NCBI GenBank assembly: GCA_038323375.1
Contig: JBBQGV010000013.1
Span: 1-64,000 of the forward strand
DNA from: JABWAJ01 sp038323375
GTDB taxonomy: Bacteria; Bacteroidota; Bacteroidia; Chitinophagales; Saprospiraceae
DNA: 64,000 nucleotides
Direction: 5' to 3'
In this document: one piece after another, positions 8,719 through 17,813 of the stretch
Layout of the letters: the number at the start of each line of letters is the position of its first letter
Position numbering within the stretch: the first letter of the stretch is position 1
Position numbers and translations under genes: made by a program
The notes under the pieces: model-generated
What the model was told of the DNA's origin: nothing
The model's database searches: none
What the model saw: only the letters and a program-made list of their open reading frames with translations

Positions 8719-9483
8719 TTATCGCGTCAGTACGATGTAATCCCGGATCAGCGTTTTTAAAAATTGTTCCCGGTCGCGGGGGAATACCGGAATATCCAGC
8801 AACTCCATCAGTCGCAGAATCATGTCGTTGATCGCTTTGCTGTGCGCTTCATTAGGGAATTCCCGGTAGCGCAGCAGGGCATTTTTTACCAGTAACATAT
8901 CCTGTTCGCTCAATTGGCGAACCTGGTGATAGACGGGGGTGTAACTTTCGGTGCTGTCAATGCGGAGGATGTCTTTTAGCTGGAACTGGATTCTAGGATT
9001 TGTTTTTACCACCGTTGTATTTGCCGTCATATCCCCCAGGCGCTGCCCTTTTACGGAAGCGCTGACAAAAAGTATGGCGATGATGCCTGCTGAGGTAAAT
9101 ACATCGGCGATGTAAAAAACGGTGCGCAGTAAATAATCCGTTATGCCCGGCTCGCGCCCGTCCAAGCTCACCACCCGGATGCCTACGCCTTTTTTCCCCC
9201 AGGTTTGTCCCCCCATCATCGCTTCGGATATAAACATATACCCCAAAAAGATGTAAATCGGGAGCAATCCCCTCAATATCATTTCCCAACGTTGGGCGTC
9301 TTCCGAACCAGCAGGAGTATCCAATCCGGAACCGGCGGCGATGGCAAAAAACATGGTAAAAACGAGGTAAATGCCCGTAACAATCAGGGAATCAATTATA
9401 AAAGCGCCAACGCGAGTCCACGCATTCGCCAGCTCATATTCGATAATGACGTTTTGGGTTGTTCTGATTTCGATGGTTTTCAT
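8719..9483 (-). CDS. RDD family integral membrane protein
   Basis: The 254-residue protein contains the defining Arg and Asp residues of the RDD domain (WTRVGAFIIDSLIV at about residue 22-35) and the paired motif GQTWGKKGVGIRVV, with four hydrophobic helices between about residues 28 and 170. The last 80 residues form a soluble helical tail (LLVKNALLRYREFPNEAHSKA). RDD proteins are predicted ion or solute transporters; no substrate can be read here. The start region overlaps the read-through end of a broken Uma2-type gene. Confidence 0.85.
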   Translation of the reverse strand: MKTIEIRTTQNVIIEYELANAWTRVGAFIIDSLIVTGIYLVFTMFFAIAAGSGLDTPAGSEDAQRWEMILRGLLPIYIFLGYMFISEAMMGGQTWGKKGVGIRVVSLDGREPGITDYLLRTVFYIADVFTSAGIIAILFVSASVKGQRLGDMTANTTVVKTNPRIQFQLKDILRIDSTESYTPVYHQVRQLSEQDMLLVKNALLRYREFPNEAHSKAINDMILRLMELLDIPVFPRDREQFLKTLIRDYIVLTR

Positions 9484-9727
9484 ACACTTGACTGGAATTG
9501 TACAATTTCGATGCCGCTAAGAAAAGGAAAATAGGGTCAGAGAGGTGGGGTTGTTCTTTGTATTTTACTTCCCCATTAATAAATTCAGCTTTTGCGTCCT
9601 CCTCCAGCCATTCCCGAAATTCATGGTGGCGCTTGGCCTCGTTGTCAAGGCTGTGCTGAACCTGTTTAAGTACCAGAGGCAGGTCGGGCCGTTTTAATAA
9701 TTCAGCAGAAATGGCAGCGGTATTCAT
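9434..9727 (-). pseudogene. Uma2-family (DUF820) endonuclease-like gene, N-terminal fragment
   Basis: The first 54 codons (ATG...LVLKQVQHSLDNE, then FREWLEEDAKAEFINGEV) match the N-terminus of Uma2-family proteins, whose FINGEV strand precedes the PD-(D/E)XK core. Right after GEV (about 9566) the frame changes to unrelated sequence that runs into the start of the RDD gene. The nuclease core is absent, so the fragment cannot be active. Uma2 genes are numerous and mobile in Bacteroidota. Family assignment rests on the recalled N-terminal pattern. Confidence 0.55.
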
Positions 9728-9786
9728 CGTGATGCTTTTTTAATCAAAAGTAAAGGTAAGCAATACGAGGTAAAATTGCAAGTTTT

Positions 9787-9867
9787 GGGCGACCGCGAGG
9801 GTCGCGTTTGTTGGGCGACCGCGAGGGTCGCGTTGTTGGTGTTGGGCGACCGCGAGGGTCGCCCCTA
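9787..9867. repeat. Three copies of a GC-rich palindromic repeat
   Basis: The 20-mer GGGCGACCGCGAGGGTCGCG occurs three times (from 9787, 9813 and 9843), each self-complementary through GCGACC...GGTCGC. The third copy runs into the stop of the FtsX gene. Related copies with CAAGGG in the loop occur near 12541 and 14326. On the minus strand they sit just behind the permease gene and could form a terminator-like structure or a REP-type element. Confidence 0.75.
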
Positions 9868-12270
9868 CTCGCTGCGCAAACTCTCCACAGGATTTGCCAG
9901 CGCGGCTCTTACACTCAAAAAACTCACCATCAAAAACGCAATAGCCATCGCGCCGGCACCCGCCAGTGCAAACATCCACCACTGCATTTTAATGCGGTAA
10001 GCAAAATCCGCCAGCCATTGATTCATGAGCCAATAAGCTATCGGACTGGCAATCAAAATGGAAACGGCAACCAGTTTTAAAAAATCTTTGGCCAGCAACC
10101 CCGTAATGCCTGCCACCGTAGCGCCCAGCACTTTCCGGATGCCAACCTCTTTGGTGCGTTGCTGGATGATAAAAGCCGACAAACCCAGCAAGCCCATGCA
10201 GGCAATCGCGATGGCCAGGAAGGTAGCGACCAGCAAACTGCGTCCAAGTTGCTCCTCCGCAGCATACAGCGCTGCAAAATGGTCATCTAAAAATTCGTAA
10301 TCAAAAGGCCGGTCAATGATCTGCTGCGACCACACAGCGCTGATTTTTGGAAGCATTTCAGACAAATCTGCCACCGCTAATTTTACTTCGAGGATTTGGT
10401 TGACCTGCGAAGCCTGGATGCAGATCGGCTCAATGGCGGTTCGCAACGAACTTTGGTGAAAATCTTTGACCACACCCACGATTTTTCCGATTTCGATTTC
10501 CGGCAAACCGGCGCGCATAATTCCCTGGCCGGCAGGGTTGGCTTTCCAGCCCATTTTTTTGAGAAAAGCCTCATTCACTACGTATTCGCGCCCCGTTGCA
10601 GCCCCCTCTACAGAAGGTGCCCCGCCGTAGACAAAGGACATCTCATGAAGCTCGAAAAAACTGCGGTCGGCAAAAATAATGTTCATCGGATGGTTTTCCC
10701 AGGCGCGGGTTTCGGTATTCTGAACCAACAGGCCCATTATGCTTTGGATGTCCCCCAACTCGTGACTGCTTCCGCTCACGGCTCCTACGCCGGGAATTTT
10801 CAACAGGGCTTCCTTCAAGGTTGGATATTTGAGCAAATTGCCCGAACCTAAATTCATTTTTACAATCTGTGAAGTGTTGTATCCTAAGTCTTTGTTGCGT
10901 AAAAACCAAAGCTGCCGGTAACACACCACCATGCCGATGATGAGCACGACGGACACTGAAAATTGCAGCACCACTAAGCTGCTGATAAAAGGTTGTTTCG
11001 TGGAACTGGCCGTCGCATTTTGCTGAAAAGCACGGGTCGCTGAAAAATTCGACAACCGCAGCGCCGGAATCAATCCGCCTGCTAAGCCTGCGAATGCGGC
11101 CAGTCCCAACATCCCGGCAACAAAAATCGGACTCATCGCCATATCCAGCGCACGCCCCATCAATTCCTGAAACGGGGCTTTCAGGAACCAGATCGCGCTG
11201 ATGGCCGCTACGCCCGCCAACGAGGCCAGCAACAGCGACTCGTTCAAAAATTGGCGGATGACATCGCCCCGCGAAGCGCCAATGGATTTGCGAACCGCAA
11301 CTTCTTTCATGCGTCGGTTGGCCAGTACCGAATACAAGTTGGTGAAATTGATGCCGCCGATCAACAGGATAAACACCGCCACCAGACAGAGCACGTACAC
11401 GTATTTGCGATCCGAGCGTTGGAAATTATTGAGGTCGTACTCTAATTTCATCGAACCCAGATGCACATCGGCGATGGGCTGCAGACTGAGGCCGATCATT
11501 TGGGAATTCGGCATTTCTTTGGGCAATAGTTTTTCAAAAGCCACCTCATTTTGCTCCGTTTGACCGGGGCGCAGGCGCAGGTAGGTGTTGGTAATTATGC
11601 TGTGCCAACGGTTGTTGAGGTCCCACTGATACGCCTTTTCATCCAATGAAAAAACGGCGTCAAACTGCAAATGGGAATGCAGCGGAAGCGTTTCAAAAAC
11701 ACCGGTTATCGGGTAGTGCTCCGTCGTATCGCGCCCCGGGGTAATGGTATAACTGAAGTCAATGACTTTGCCGATGGGATGCTCCTGCCCAAACAATTGC
11801 TCGCTGACGGTTCGGCTGATGACGATTCCACCGGGTGTTTTCAAGGCGGTTTCCGGATTGCCGTAGCGCAGAGGAAAATTGAAAAAAGTAAAGAAACCGG
11901 GATCGGCCAAGAGGCTTTTTTTGATCGCTGTTTGTTTGTTTTCAGCGCGTACAAGAAAATCTTCACTGCCGGAAACAATGCGCAGGTAGTCCTCAACCGC
12001 CCCGCTTTCGCGCTGCAAAAACGGCCCCATCATGATGGAAGCCATCGAGGTGTGCCTTTCCGGCGAATTGGGGTATTTAAACGTCGTGTTCAACCGGTAA
12101 ATCCGGTCGGCATTCGGATGAAAGCGATCGAAGCGGTATTCGTGCTGCAAAAACAGCGCAATAAATCCACATACGGTCAGCCCCAATGCAAGTCCGGCCC
12201 AGTTGATGAGGGAAACGCCAGGGTATTTTACGATGCTTTTATAAGCCGTTCTGAGACTCAGTCGGTTCAT
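9865..12270 (-). CDS. ABC transporter permease, double-FtsX MacB-like (distal copy)
   Basis: The 801-residue membrane protein has a first helix at about residues 18-42, a large periplasmic MacB core domain (about 45-280), three helices of the first FtsX domain (about 285-415, with RRMKEVAVRKSIGASR), a further helix near 430, a second periplasmic domain and a second FtsX domain (about 680-795, with RTKEVGIRKVLGA). It ends NPVESLRSE. This long architecture is typical of Bacteroidota exporters that pair with a LolD/MacB-type ATPase and an adaptor. No ATPase is adjacent; the partners probably lie at 16.9-19.9 kb. A sigma-54 promoter and activator sites lie directly upstream. Substrate unknown. 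Confidence 0.93.
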   Translation of the reverse strand: MNRLSLRTAYKSIVKYPGVSLINWAGLALGLTVCGFIALFLQHEYRFDRFHPNADRIYRLNTTFKYPNSPERHTSMASIMMGPFLQRESGAVEDYLRIVSGSEDFLVRAENKQTAIKKSLLADPGFFTFFNFPLRYGNPETALKTPGGIVISRTVSEQLFGQEHPIGKVIDFSYTITPGRDTTEHYPITGVFETLPLHSHLQFDAVFSLDEKAYQWDLNNRWHSIITNTYLRLRPGQTEQNEVAFEKLLPKEMPNSQMIGLSLQPIADVHLGSMKLEYDLNNFQRSDRKYVYVLCLVAVFILLIGGINFTNLYSVLANRRMKEVAVRKSIGASRGDVIRQFLNESLLLASLAGVAAISAIWFLKAPFQELMGRALDMAMSPIFVAGMLGLAAFAGLAGGLIPALRLSNFSATRAFQQNATASSTKQPFISSLVVLQFSVSVVLIIGMVVCYRQLWFLRNKDLGYNTSQIVKMNLGSGNLLKYPTLKEALLKIPGVGAVSGSSHELGDIQSIMGLLVQNTETRAWENHPMNIIFADRSFFELHEMSFVYGGAPSVEGAATGREYVVNEAFLKKMGWKANPAGQGIMRAGLPEIEIGKIVGVVKDFHQSSLRTAIEPICIQASQVNQILEVKLAVADLSEMLPKISAVWSQQIIDRPFDYEFLDDHFAALYAAEEQLGRSLLVATFLAIAIACMGLLGLSAFIIQQRTKEVGIRKVLGATVAGITGLLAKDFLKLVAVSILIASPIAYWLMNQWLADFAYRIKMQWWMFALAGAGAMAIAFLMVSFLSVRAALANPVESLRSE

Positions 12271-12314
12271 GCGATGGGTGTTTGTTGTATGGAATGATCA
12301 GACAAGAAAGGTAG

Positions 12315-12330
12315 GGCAATTGCTGTGCCA
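12315..12330 (-). promoter_or_regulatory. Sigma-54 (-24/-12) promoter of the distal FtsX permease
   Basis: Read on the minus strand the 16 bases are TGGCAC-AGCAA-TTGCC. This matches the sigma-54 consensus TGGCAC-N5-TTGC at every conserved position, with the invariant GG and GC ten bases apart. It lies about 45 bp upstream of the permease ATG. Paired palindromes 55-90 bp further upstream would be the enhancer. Confidence 0.8.
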
Positions 12331-12383
12331 TTAATTTATTAAATTGATATTCAATGAATTGAATTTAGTAAAAACAAAAACCT

Positions 12384-12421
12384 TGTTCGTTTTCGGACAA
12401 CCGGATGTGCGGACGCGTACG
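12384..12421. promoter_or_regulatory. Tandem palindromic activator-binding sites (TGTTCG-N4-CGGACA type)
   Basis: The first site is TGTTCGTTTTCGGACA (12384-12399), an inverted repeat with a 4-bp centre. A degenerate second copy, TGTGCGGACGCGTACG, starts 22 bp away. The same pair occurs in front of the sigma-54 regulator gene at 20.1 kb, where one copy agrees with this one in 15 of 16 positions when reverse-complemented. This suggests an enhancer bound by that regulator. The assignment is inferred from recurrence and position. Confidence 0.65.
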
Positions 12422-12439
12422 TGGTCACCAGCTTTAGTT

Positions 12440-12566
12440 GGTAGACCCTAAGAGGCAAAAGGCTCCGCTGGCGTAAGGCACTGCTGGCGCGAGGCTCCGG
12501 CCTCGTGTCTACTATTTAAAAGGCTCTGCTTTTTGTTTTCCGGGCGACCGCAAGGGGCGCGCCCTA
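12440..12566. repeat. Palindromic intergenic repeat cluster
   Basis: The interval between the GT39 gene and the permease enhancer contains several short self-complementary units: GGCAAAAGGCTCCGCTGGCG, GCGCGAGGCTCCGGCCTCG, AAAAGGCTCTGCTTTTTG and the GGGCGACCGCAAGGGGCGC unit related to the repeats at 9.8 kb. The same set, in the same order of ideas, recurs at 14.27-14.43 kb. No coding sequence is visible. Confidence 0.6.
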
Positions 12567-14132
12567 CTCAATCTCCTCTTCATTCCTCGCCCGTTCAATC
12601 GCCACATTCATCCGCTCAAAAAACGCCGGGGTAGGAGCGTGGCATAAATATACCTGATTGCCGTGTTGCCGCGACAAAGGCATGTCCAATTCCCAGACTT
12701 TTTCTATGGTTCCAAAAAAGCCAGGCATGTCGTCGCCTAATTCATCGTTGACATAAATAAGGGTTTGGAAATTGGCGGGCAGGGAGTCGGGCAGCCAATA
12801 ACGATAATTGTCGCTGAAACTCAGTACTTCCGGAACCCCGTAACGTTCGCCAAAATGCACAATGGCACCCGCTTGGCCATAGTGGTCGGCATAAATCGCG
12901 GCAACAGATTTGTTAGGGATGTTTTGCCAGGTTTTGCCCACCATTTCCGCAATTTCTTCCCAGCCAAGCATATCTGCAAAATCCTGCGGCAGCGCATAAT
13001 AGTTGCCGTCTTCCCAGCGCAACATACCTTGCATGCCAGGTAATTTTGCCGTCAGTTTTTTCATAAACCGGGCTTCGGCTTCCGGTTTCAAAAAAGGCAT
13101 AGCCGCAGGTATGGTGAGCGCGCCCAATCCTACCATCAGCATCGGCAAAGCCACCCGAAGCCATTGCATCCGGTTGTGCGTTAGTTGCTCCAACCACGCT
13201 GCGCCTGCAGCCACCAACACCGGATAAGCGCCCAGAGAATAATAGCTCTTGGCACTAAAAAACAGCAGCACGGCCAGCACAGTCAGGTACATCCAGCCGA
13301 AGATCCGCCAGTTCACGGCTGCTTTTGCGAAAAGCAAAAAATACAACCCGGCCAGCCAAACGGGCGCTGCCGCAAGGTGAAATCGCAACTGGTCGCTGAA
13401 AAAACTACCAACTGAAACATGCGCAAACTGCGAAGCCGCCAGCTCGCCCATGTGGCGGAAAACGGGAAACTCGTGGGCCGCCTGCCAGGCAATATTGGGG
13501 GAAAAGATCAACAGCGCAAGCCCTGCCGCAACGTACAATTGTTTGTTTGTGAAAATGTTGCGCCGTTTGGTGAACAGCAGTCCGGGCAACAGGGCGAACA
13601 GCAGAACCAGCACGGTGTATTTATTGAGCAATCCCAAACCCGCTGCCGCCCCAAACCACAATAGCCACGACGATTTTTCAGTATTCAGGTATTTTAAAAA
13701 AAGGAGGCAAAGCAATGCCCAGTAAAAAACATCAAACACCACCGGCATGAACAACATGCAAGGCCGCAGAAAAGCGCCCGTAGTCAACCCCGCGATCCCC
13801 ACCAGCGCCACTGCAAATTTGCCCGAAGCCGTCGGCGGGAGCATCTCCCTCGCCATCAGCGCCGTGATCACCACCGTGCCCGTTCCGAAAAGGGTTGAAA
13901 TGAGTCGAACGCCGCCCGCACTACCGCCAAGGACGGTATCTCCAAACCAGCCCCAAAAACCAATAGCTGGCGGCACGGAAGCGAAACCCCAGTCGAGGTG
14001 CCTGCCCAAAGCGAGGTACAGCAGTTCGTCGCGGTGAAACGACCACAAGTCGTTGACATACACATGGAACAGCAGTTTTATGGCAATGAATGCAACGAGC
14101 AGGTGAAGCCAGGTCAATTTTTTTACGTCCAT
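12564..14132 (-). CDS. Glycosyltransferase family 39-like membrane protein (ArnT/PMT superfamily)
   Basis: The 522-residue polytopic protein has about ten hydrophobic segments in its first 350 residues and a soluble C-terminal domain. The first periplasmic loop has the acidic motif SFHRDELLYLALGRHLDWGF, where the conserved Asp-Glu is the catalytic/metal site of GT-C enzymes; SVPPAIGFWGWF follows. Such enzymes transfer sugars from polyprenyl-phosphate carriers to lipids or proteins on the outer face of the inner membrane. The gene sits between two FtsX permease genes on the same strand, with more than 290 bp of repeats on each side, so it may be a separate unit. Acceptor unknown. Confidence 0.88.
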   Translation of the reverse strand: MDVKKLTWLHLLVAFIAIKLLFHVYVNDLWSFHRDELLYLALGRHLDWGFASVPPAIGFWGWFGDTVLGGSAGGVRLISTLFGTGTVVITALMAREMLPPTASGKFAVALVGIAGLTTGAFLRPCMLFMPVVFDVFYWALLCLLFLKYLNTEKSSWLLWFGAAAGLGLLNKYTVLVLLFALLPGLLFTKRRNIFTNKQLYVAAGLALLIFSPNIAWQAAHEFPVFRHMGELAASQFAHVSVGSFFSDQLRFHLAAAPVWLAGLYFLLFAKAAVNWRIFGWMYLTVLAVLLFFSAKSYYSLGAYPVLVAAGAAWLEQLTHNRMQWLRVALPMLMVGLGALTIPAAMPFLKPEAEARFMKKLTAKLPGMQGMLRWEDGNYYALPQDFADMLGWEEIAEMVGKTWQNIPNKSVAAIYADHYGQAGAIVHFGERYGVPEVLSFSDNYRYWLPDSLPANFQTLIYVNDELGDDMPGFFGTIEKVWELDMPLSRQHGNQVYLCHAPTPAFFERMNVAIERARNEEEIE

Positions 14133-14269
14133 CAGCCTTTTTCTTTTTGGAAATGCAATGCTGTTTGTATCGCGTTATAGCGCTTATTCGGGATTTCCGA
14201 ACAAGCGCTTAGCGTGCGAAACGTAAAAATATTTATTTTAGGATTGGGTTTATAAAAAATTTGATCGCG

Positions 14270-14425
14270 TGTGGCTCCCGGTCTCGTATATCCTATTTTA
14301 GAGGTTCTTGCCTCTTGTTTTTCGGGCGACCGCAAGGGTCGCCCCTACCCCAATTGCGCGAGGCTCCGCCCCCCGCTGGCGCGAGGCTCTGCCTCGAGTC
14401 TACTATTTTCAAGGCTCCAGCCTTG
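14270..14425. repeat. Palindromic intergenic repeat cluster (second copy)
   Basis: The 303-bp gap between the FtsX gene and GT39 holds GGGCGACCGCAAGGGTCGCC (palindromic), two GCGCGAGGCTC(C/T)GCC units and AAGGCTCCAGCCTTG, closely related to the cluster at 12.44-12.57 kb. The remaining part (14133-14269) is AT-rich leader of the GT39 gene, with the imperfect palindrome AGCGCTTATTCGGG...CCGAACAAGCGCTT. Confidence 0.6.
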
Positions 14426-14436
14426 ACATAAATGAA

Positions 14437-16881
14437 TCACTCACTCCGCAAACTCCGTACCGGATTCGCCCTCGCCGCGCTCCACGTCCGCACCCCTACC
14501 GTCACAAAAGCAATGACTAACGACAGCCCAACCGTGCCCGCAAATAACCACCACGACAACGCCGTTCGGTAAACGAAATCCTGCAACCACGCATTCATGG
14601 CGTACCAGGCCAGCGGAATGGCCACCAGAGCAGCCAGCAAGACCAGCAGCAGAAAATCTTTACTCAGCAGCCCCACCACATTGCCGATGGAGGCGCCCAG
14701 TACTTTCCGGATGCCAATTTCTTTGGTGCGCTGCACGGTGTTCAGCGTGGCCAAGCCATACAAACCGAGACAGGAAATAAGAATGGCTAAGGCGGCAAAC
14801 CCCTTGCAAAGCGCGGAAAAGCGCTGCTCATCGCGATAAAACTCAGCGATGCGTTCATCCAAAAACTGCCCGTTGAAAACTTGTTCCGGGAAGGTGCTTT
14901 CAAACAGACGCTGTATTTCAACCGTGGTTGCCGGAAGGTTGTCTGCGGCAATTTTGACCCCCACCGTGCTGTAGAATTCCTTGCGGCTAAATATGGCCAT
15001 CGGCTTCATTTCTTCGCGGGCAGAATTGGCTGTAAAATCAGCGACGACGCCCACTACCGGTTTCAACGGCCCACCGCCCATCCTGTATTTTTTGCCGATA
15101 ACCTCTTCCGGGTTGCTATAACCGAGTTTTTTTACCATAAACTCGTTGACAATAATATCGCGCGCCGTATCGGAAGGCTGGATCATTTTGCCTGCGATGA
15201 GTCGCAAACCATACGTCTCAAAATAGTCGGCATCCACAATTTTCATAAAGGTATTGAACGGCGCGTCGTCGGTGCTGCCCAGCGCAAAATTGCTGGCCCA
15301 GTTGTTGCCCGACGAAGGCACGTCGCTGCTGAAGCTCGATGATTTGACGGCAGGCAGCGCTTTCAGGTCGTTTTTGAAACGCTCAAAACGCGACTGGTTC
15401 AGGCTGTCGGAATTGATGCCTTCTATCACATAAACCAAATCGGGTTTAAAGCCCAAATCCATTTTTTGAAGGAATTCCATCTGGCTGATCGTGACTAAGG
15501 TGCCGATGATGAGCGTCTGCGCGATCACAAACTGTCCCACTACCAAAACCTTGCGCAGCGACACGCCGCCCACCGTGCGGGAAGTAATGCTGTTTTTTAG
15601 GGCTTTCACCGGCTCGAAGCCCGACAAGACCAGCGCCGGATAAAACCCGCTGCCAACGCTGACGACCAGCGCTGTGAGGATCAAAAAGCTCCAGGCAGCC
15701 GGTTCGGATAAGAAAGCCTGCTCGTTGGGCACATTGGAAACGTATTGCAACAAGGGCGCACAAACGGCCGCCAGCGCAGCGCCCGCAGCAACTGCCAGCG
15801 TAACGATAACCCCGGTTTCGCCCATAAATTGAGCGACCAATTGCCCGCGGCTCCCTCCAAGTGATTTCCGAACGCCCACTTCGCGCGAACGGCTTGCCGC
15901 CTGTGCGGTAGCGAGGTTTACAAAATTGAAGCAAGCCATGACCAGCACCAGCAGACCGATGCTGGACAATACCCACAGCCGGTTTTTTCGGGTGACGTGC
16001 GTGCCGGCAGGGCTGCCATAGCGCTCGTCGTAGTGCAAATCGGACAAGGGTTGAAGCGCATGAACACGCTTACCACGGCTGTTTTTGTAATGCGCTTCCT
16101 GCCCGACTTTAGCGAGCGCAGCAACGGCGGCGTCCCATTGACCAGCGTCGTTTAGCAAGACAAAAGCCTGGTCGTTGCTGCTCGTGCTGCCCCATTCCGG
16201 ATGAAAACCATACAAATCGGCGTTGCTTTTCAGCGTAGCGTAAGAGATGATGAGGGGACACTGGAAATCAGAATTTTCGGGCGAATCCTCTACCACACCG
16301 CTCACTTTCAGCAGCACGGCGTTGTCCATGAGCACCGTTTGGCCTACTGCCATTTGCCAGGTACCAAAACATTTTTCAGCCATTGTTCGGGCCATGACCA
16401 CAGAATTGGGTTCCGTCAGCGAAGATTTTGGGTCGCCGGCAAGCCATTGCCAGTCGAAAATATGGAAGAACGCCGGCTCAGCAAATATACCGGTCTCGCG
16501 CTCGTCGTCGGTACTGAATTTTCGGCCTGCCGCAGCATTGGAACTGCCGGATGGATCAGGAATGGAAAGGGTCGGCCACGTGGTGTGAATCCGCGCAAAC
16601 TGGGCAAACTGGGTAACCGTTTGTTGCATTTCATCCATCGCAGGAACAGGAATGCCCGGCGTGAAGCCTTCGCCTTCCGTTTCGCTTTTGTCATTGGTGA
16701 CCACGCGCGCGATGCGATCCTGGTTTTTAAAAAAAGTATTGAAACTCAATTCGTAGCGCACCAATCTGAAAATCAGCAAACAAGCTGCGACGCCGGTTGC
16801 AAGTCCTAAAATATTGATGGCGGCGTAGGTGCGGTTTTTGGACAAATGCCGCAGCGCGAGGTTGAAATAATTTTTGATCAT
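14437..16881 (-). CDS. ABC transporter permease, double-FtsX MacB-like
   Basis: The 814-residue protein has the same plan as the distal permease: N-terminal helix (NILGLATGVAACLLIFRL), MacB periplasmic core, FtsX domain 1 (SRSREVGVRKSLGGSR at about residue 335), second periplasmic domain, and FtsX domain 2 (RTKEIGIRKVLGASIG near residue 725). It ends NPVRSLRSE. It lies 37 bp behind an ATPase gene and on the same strand as a second ATPase and an adaptor, together making a complete MacAB-type exporter without its outer-membrane channel. The last residues are similar to those of the distal copy, consistent with an old duplication. Confidence 0.93.
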   Translation of the reverse strand: MIKNYFNLALRHLSKNRTYAAINILGLATGVAACLLIFRLVRYELSFNTFFKNQDRIARVVTNDKSETEGEGFTPGIPVPAMDEMQQTVTQFAQFARIHTTWPTLSIPDPSGSSNAAAGRKFSTDDERETGIFAEPAFFHIFDWQWLAGDPKSSLTEPNSVVMARTMAEKCFGTWQMAVGQTVLMDNAVLLKVSGVVEDSPENSDFQCPLIISYATLKSNADLYGFHPEWGSTSSNDQAFVLLNDAGQWDAAVAALAKVGQEAHYKNSRGKRVHALQPLSDLHYDERYGSPAGTHVTRKNRLWVLSSIGLLVLVMACFNFVNLATAQAASRSREVGVRKSLGGSRGQLVAQFMGETGVIVTLAVAAGAALAAVCAPLLQYVSNVPNEQAFLSEPAAWSFLILTALVVSVGSGFYPALVLSGFEPVKALKNSITSRTVGGVSLRKVLVVGQFVIAQTLIIGTLVTISQMEFLQKMDLGFKPDLVYVIEGINSDSLNQSRFERFKNDLKALPAVKSSSFSSDVPSSGNNWASNFALGSTDDAPFNTFMKIVDADYFETYGLRLIAGKMIQPSDTARDIIVNEFMVKKLGYSNPEEVIGKKYRMGGGPLKPVVGVVADFTANSAREEMKPMAIFSRKEFYSTVGVKIAADNLPATTVEIQRLFESTFPEQVFNGQFLDERIAEFYRDEQRFSALCKGFAALAILISCLGLYGLATLNTVQRTKEIGIRKVLGASIGNVVGLLSKDFLLLVLLAALVAIPLAWYAMNAWLQDFVYRTALSWWLFAGTVGLSLVIAFVTVGVRTWSAARANPVRSLRSE

Positions 16882-16918
16882 GACTGTTTATTGTCGTGGT
16901 AATTGCTTGTTTTTGTAT

Positions 16919-17599
16919 TTATTTCACTAACTCCTCCCGCTCTACATTTCCATCCATCAAATGCAAAATGCGGTTGCCGTAGCGGGCATTGACATCTGAA
17001 TGGGTCACCTGAATGATGGTGACGCCGTCTTCTTTGTTCAATTTTTGAAAGACTTCCATAATTTCTTTGGCCTGCGGGCTTTGCAGGTTGCCCGTTGGTT
17101 CGTCGGCCAAAATGAGGCGTGGATTGCCGATCAATGCCCGCGCTACACCCACCAATTGTTGTTGTCCACCAGAGAGTTGATTCGGAAAAAGGTCTTTTTT
17201 GGCCACCATATTGAAACGGTCAAGCAAGTCAGCAATTCGGCTTTTGCGCTCTGAAGAAGGCACTTTTTTGTACAAAAGCGGCGTCTCCAAGTTTTCATAA
17301 ACCGTGAGGTCGTCAATGAGGTGGTAGGCCTGGAAAACGAATCCGAGGTACTGCTGATAAAGTTCGGTGCGGCGGCGTTCATTGAATTTGTGTACGGCTT
17401 CCCCCAAAAACCAGTATTCCCCGTCGGTGGGTTCGTCCAGCATCCCAAGGATGTGGAGCAAGGTGCTTTTCCCGGAACCGCTGGGACCCATGATGCTGAC
17501 AAATTCGCCTTCCGCGATGTGCGCCGTAATATTGCGCAGTACCCAGGCTTTGGAGGCGCCATTCTGGTAATAGCGTTCAATATCTTTGAGTTCGACCAT
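16919..17599 (-). CDS. ABC transporter ATP-binding protein (LolD/MacB type), partner of the FtsX permease
   Basis: The 226-residue ATPase has Walker A GPSGSGKSTLL (about residue 39-49), Q-loop FVFQAYHL, signature LSGGQQQLVGVARAL, Walker B LILADEPTGNL and switch His in QVTHSD. In the signature the usual GQQQRVA is GQQQLVG, a deviation next to the nucleotide-sensing segment. Its nearest neighbour downstream is the FtsX permease, 37 bp away. It energises the permease at the inner membrane. A stable hairpin and a dispersed repeat separate it from the other ATPase gene. Confidence 0.92.
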   Translation of the reverse strand: MVELKDIERYYQNGASKAWVLRNITAHIAEGEFVSIMGPSGSGKSTLLHILGMLDEPTDGEYWFLGEAVHKFNERRRTELYQQYLGFVFQAYHLIDDLTVYENLETPLLYKKVPSSERKSRIADLLDRFNMVAKKDLFPNQLSGGQQQLVGVARALIGNPRLILADEPTGNLQSPQAKEIMEVFQKLNKEDGVTIIQVTHSDVNARYGNRILHLMDGNVEREELVK

Positions 17600-17634
17600 G
17601 ATATTTGTCTTGTTATTTTCGTTGAAATTTAATA

Positions 17635-17661
17635 GCCGCAGAAGTGGTGAGCTTCTGCGGC
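17635..17661. promoter_or_regulatory. Perfect 10-bp stem-loop in the leader of the second ATPase gene
   Basis: GCCGCAGAAG and CTTCTGCGGC flank a 7-base loop, 35 bp before the ATPase start (minus strand). No U-run follows on the minus strand, so a simple intrinsic terminator is unlikely; an RNA processing or stability element between the two ATPase genes is an alternative. From 17668 to 17836 the decamer TCGGGTGATT or a close variant recurs five times (17668, 17732, 17751, 17790, 17828) at irregular spacing. Confidence 0.45.
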
Positions 17662-17813
17662 ATTTGAGTCGGGTGATTTCTTACCAATCAAAATTTGAAT
17701 TCAAGTGGCAACCAGGGTTATAATTTGTTCAGTCAGGTGATGCAATTTAAGTCGGGTGATTCCATCCGGGTTTGGTGTCAAAAAAATTATCGGGTGATTA
17801 TTGTCTTCTAAAA

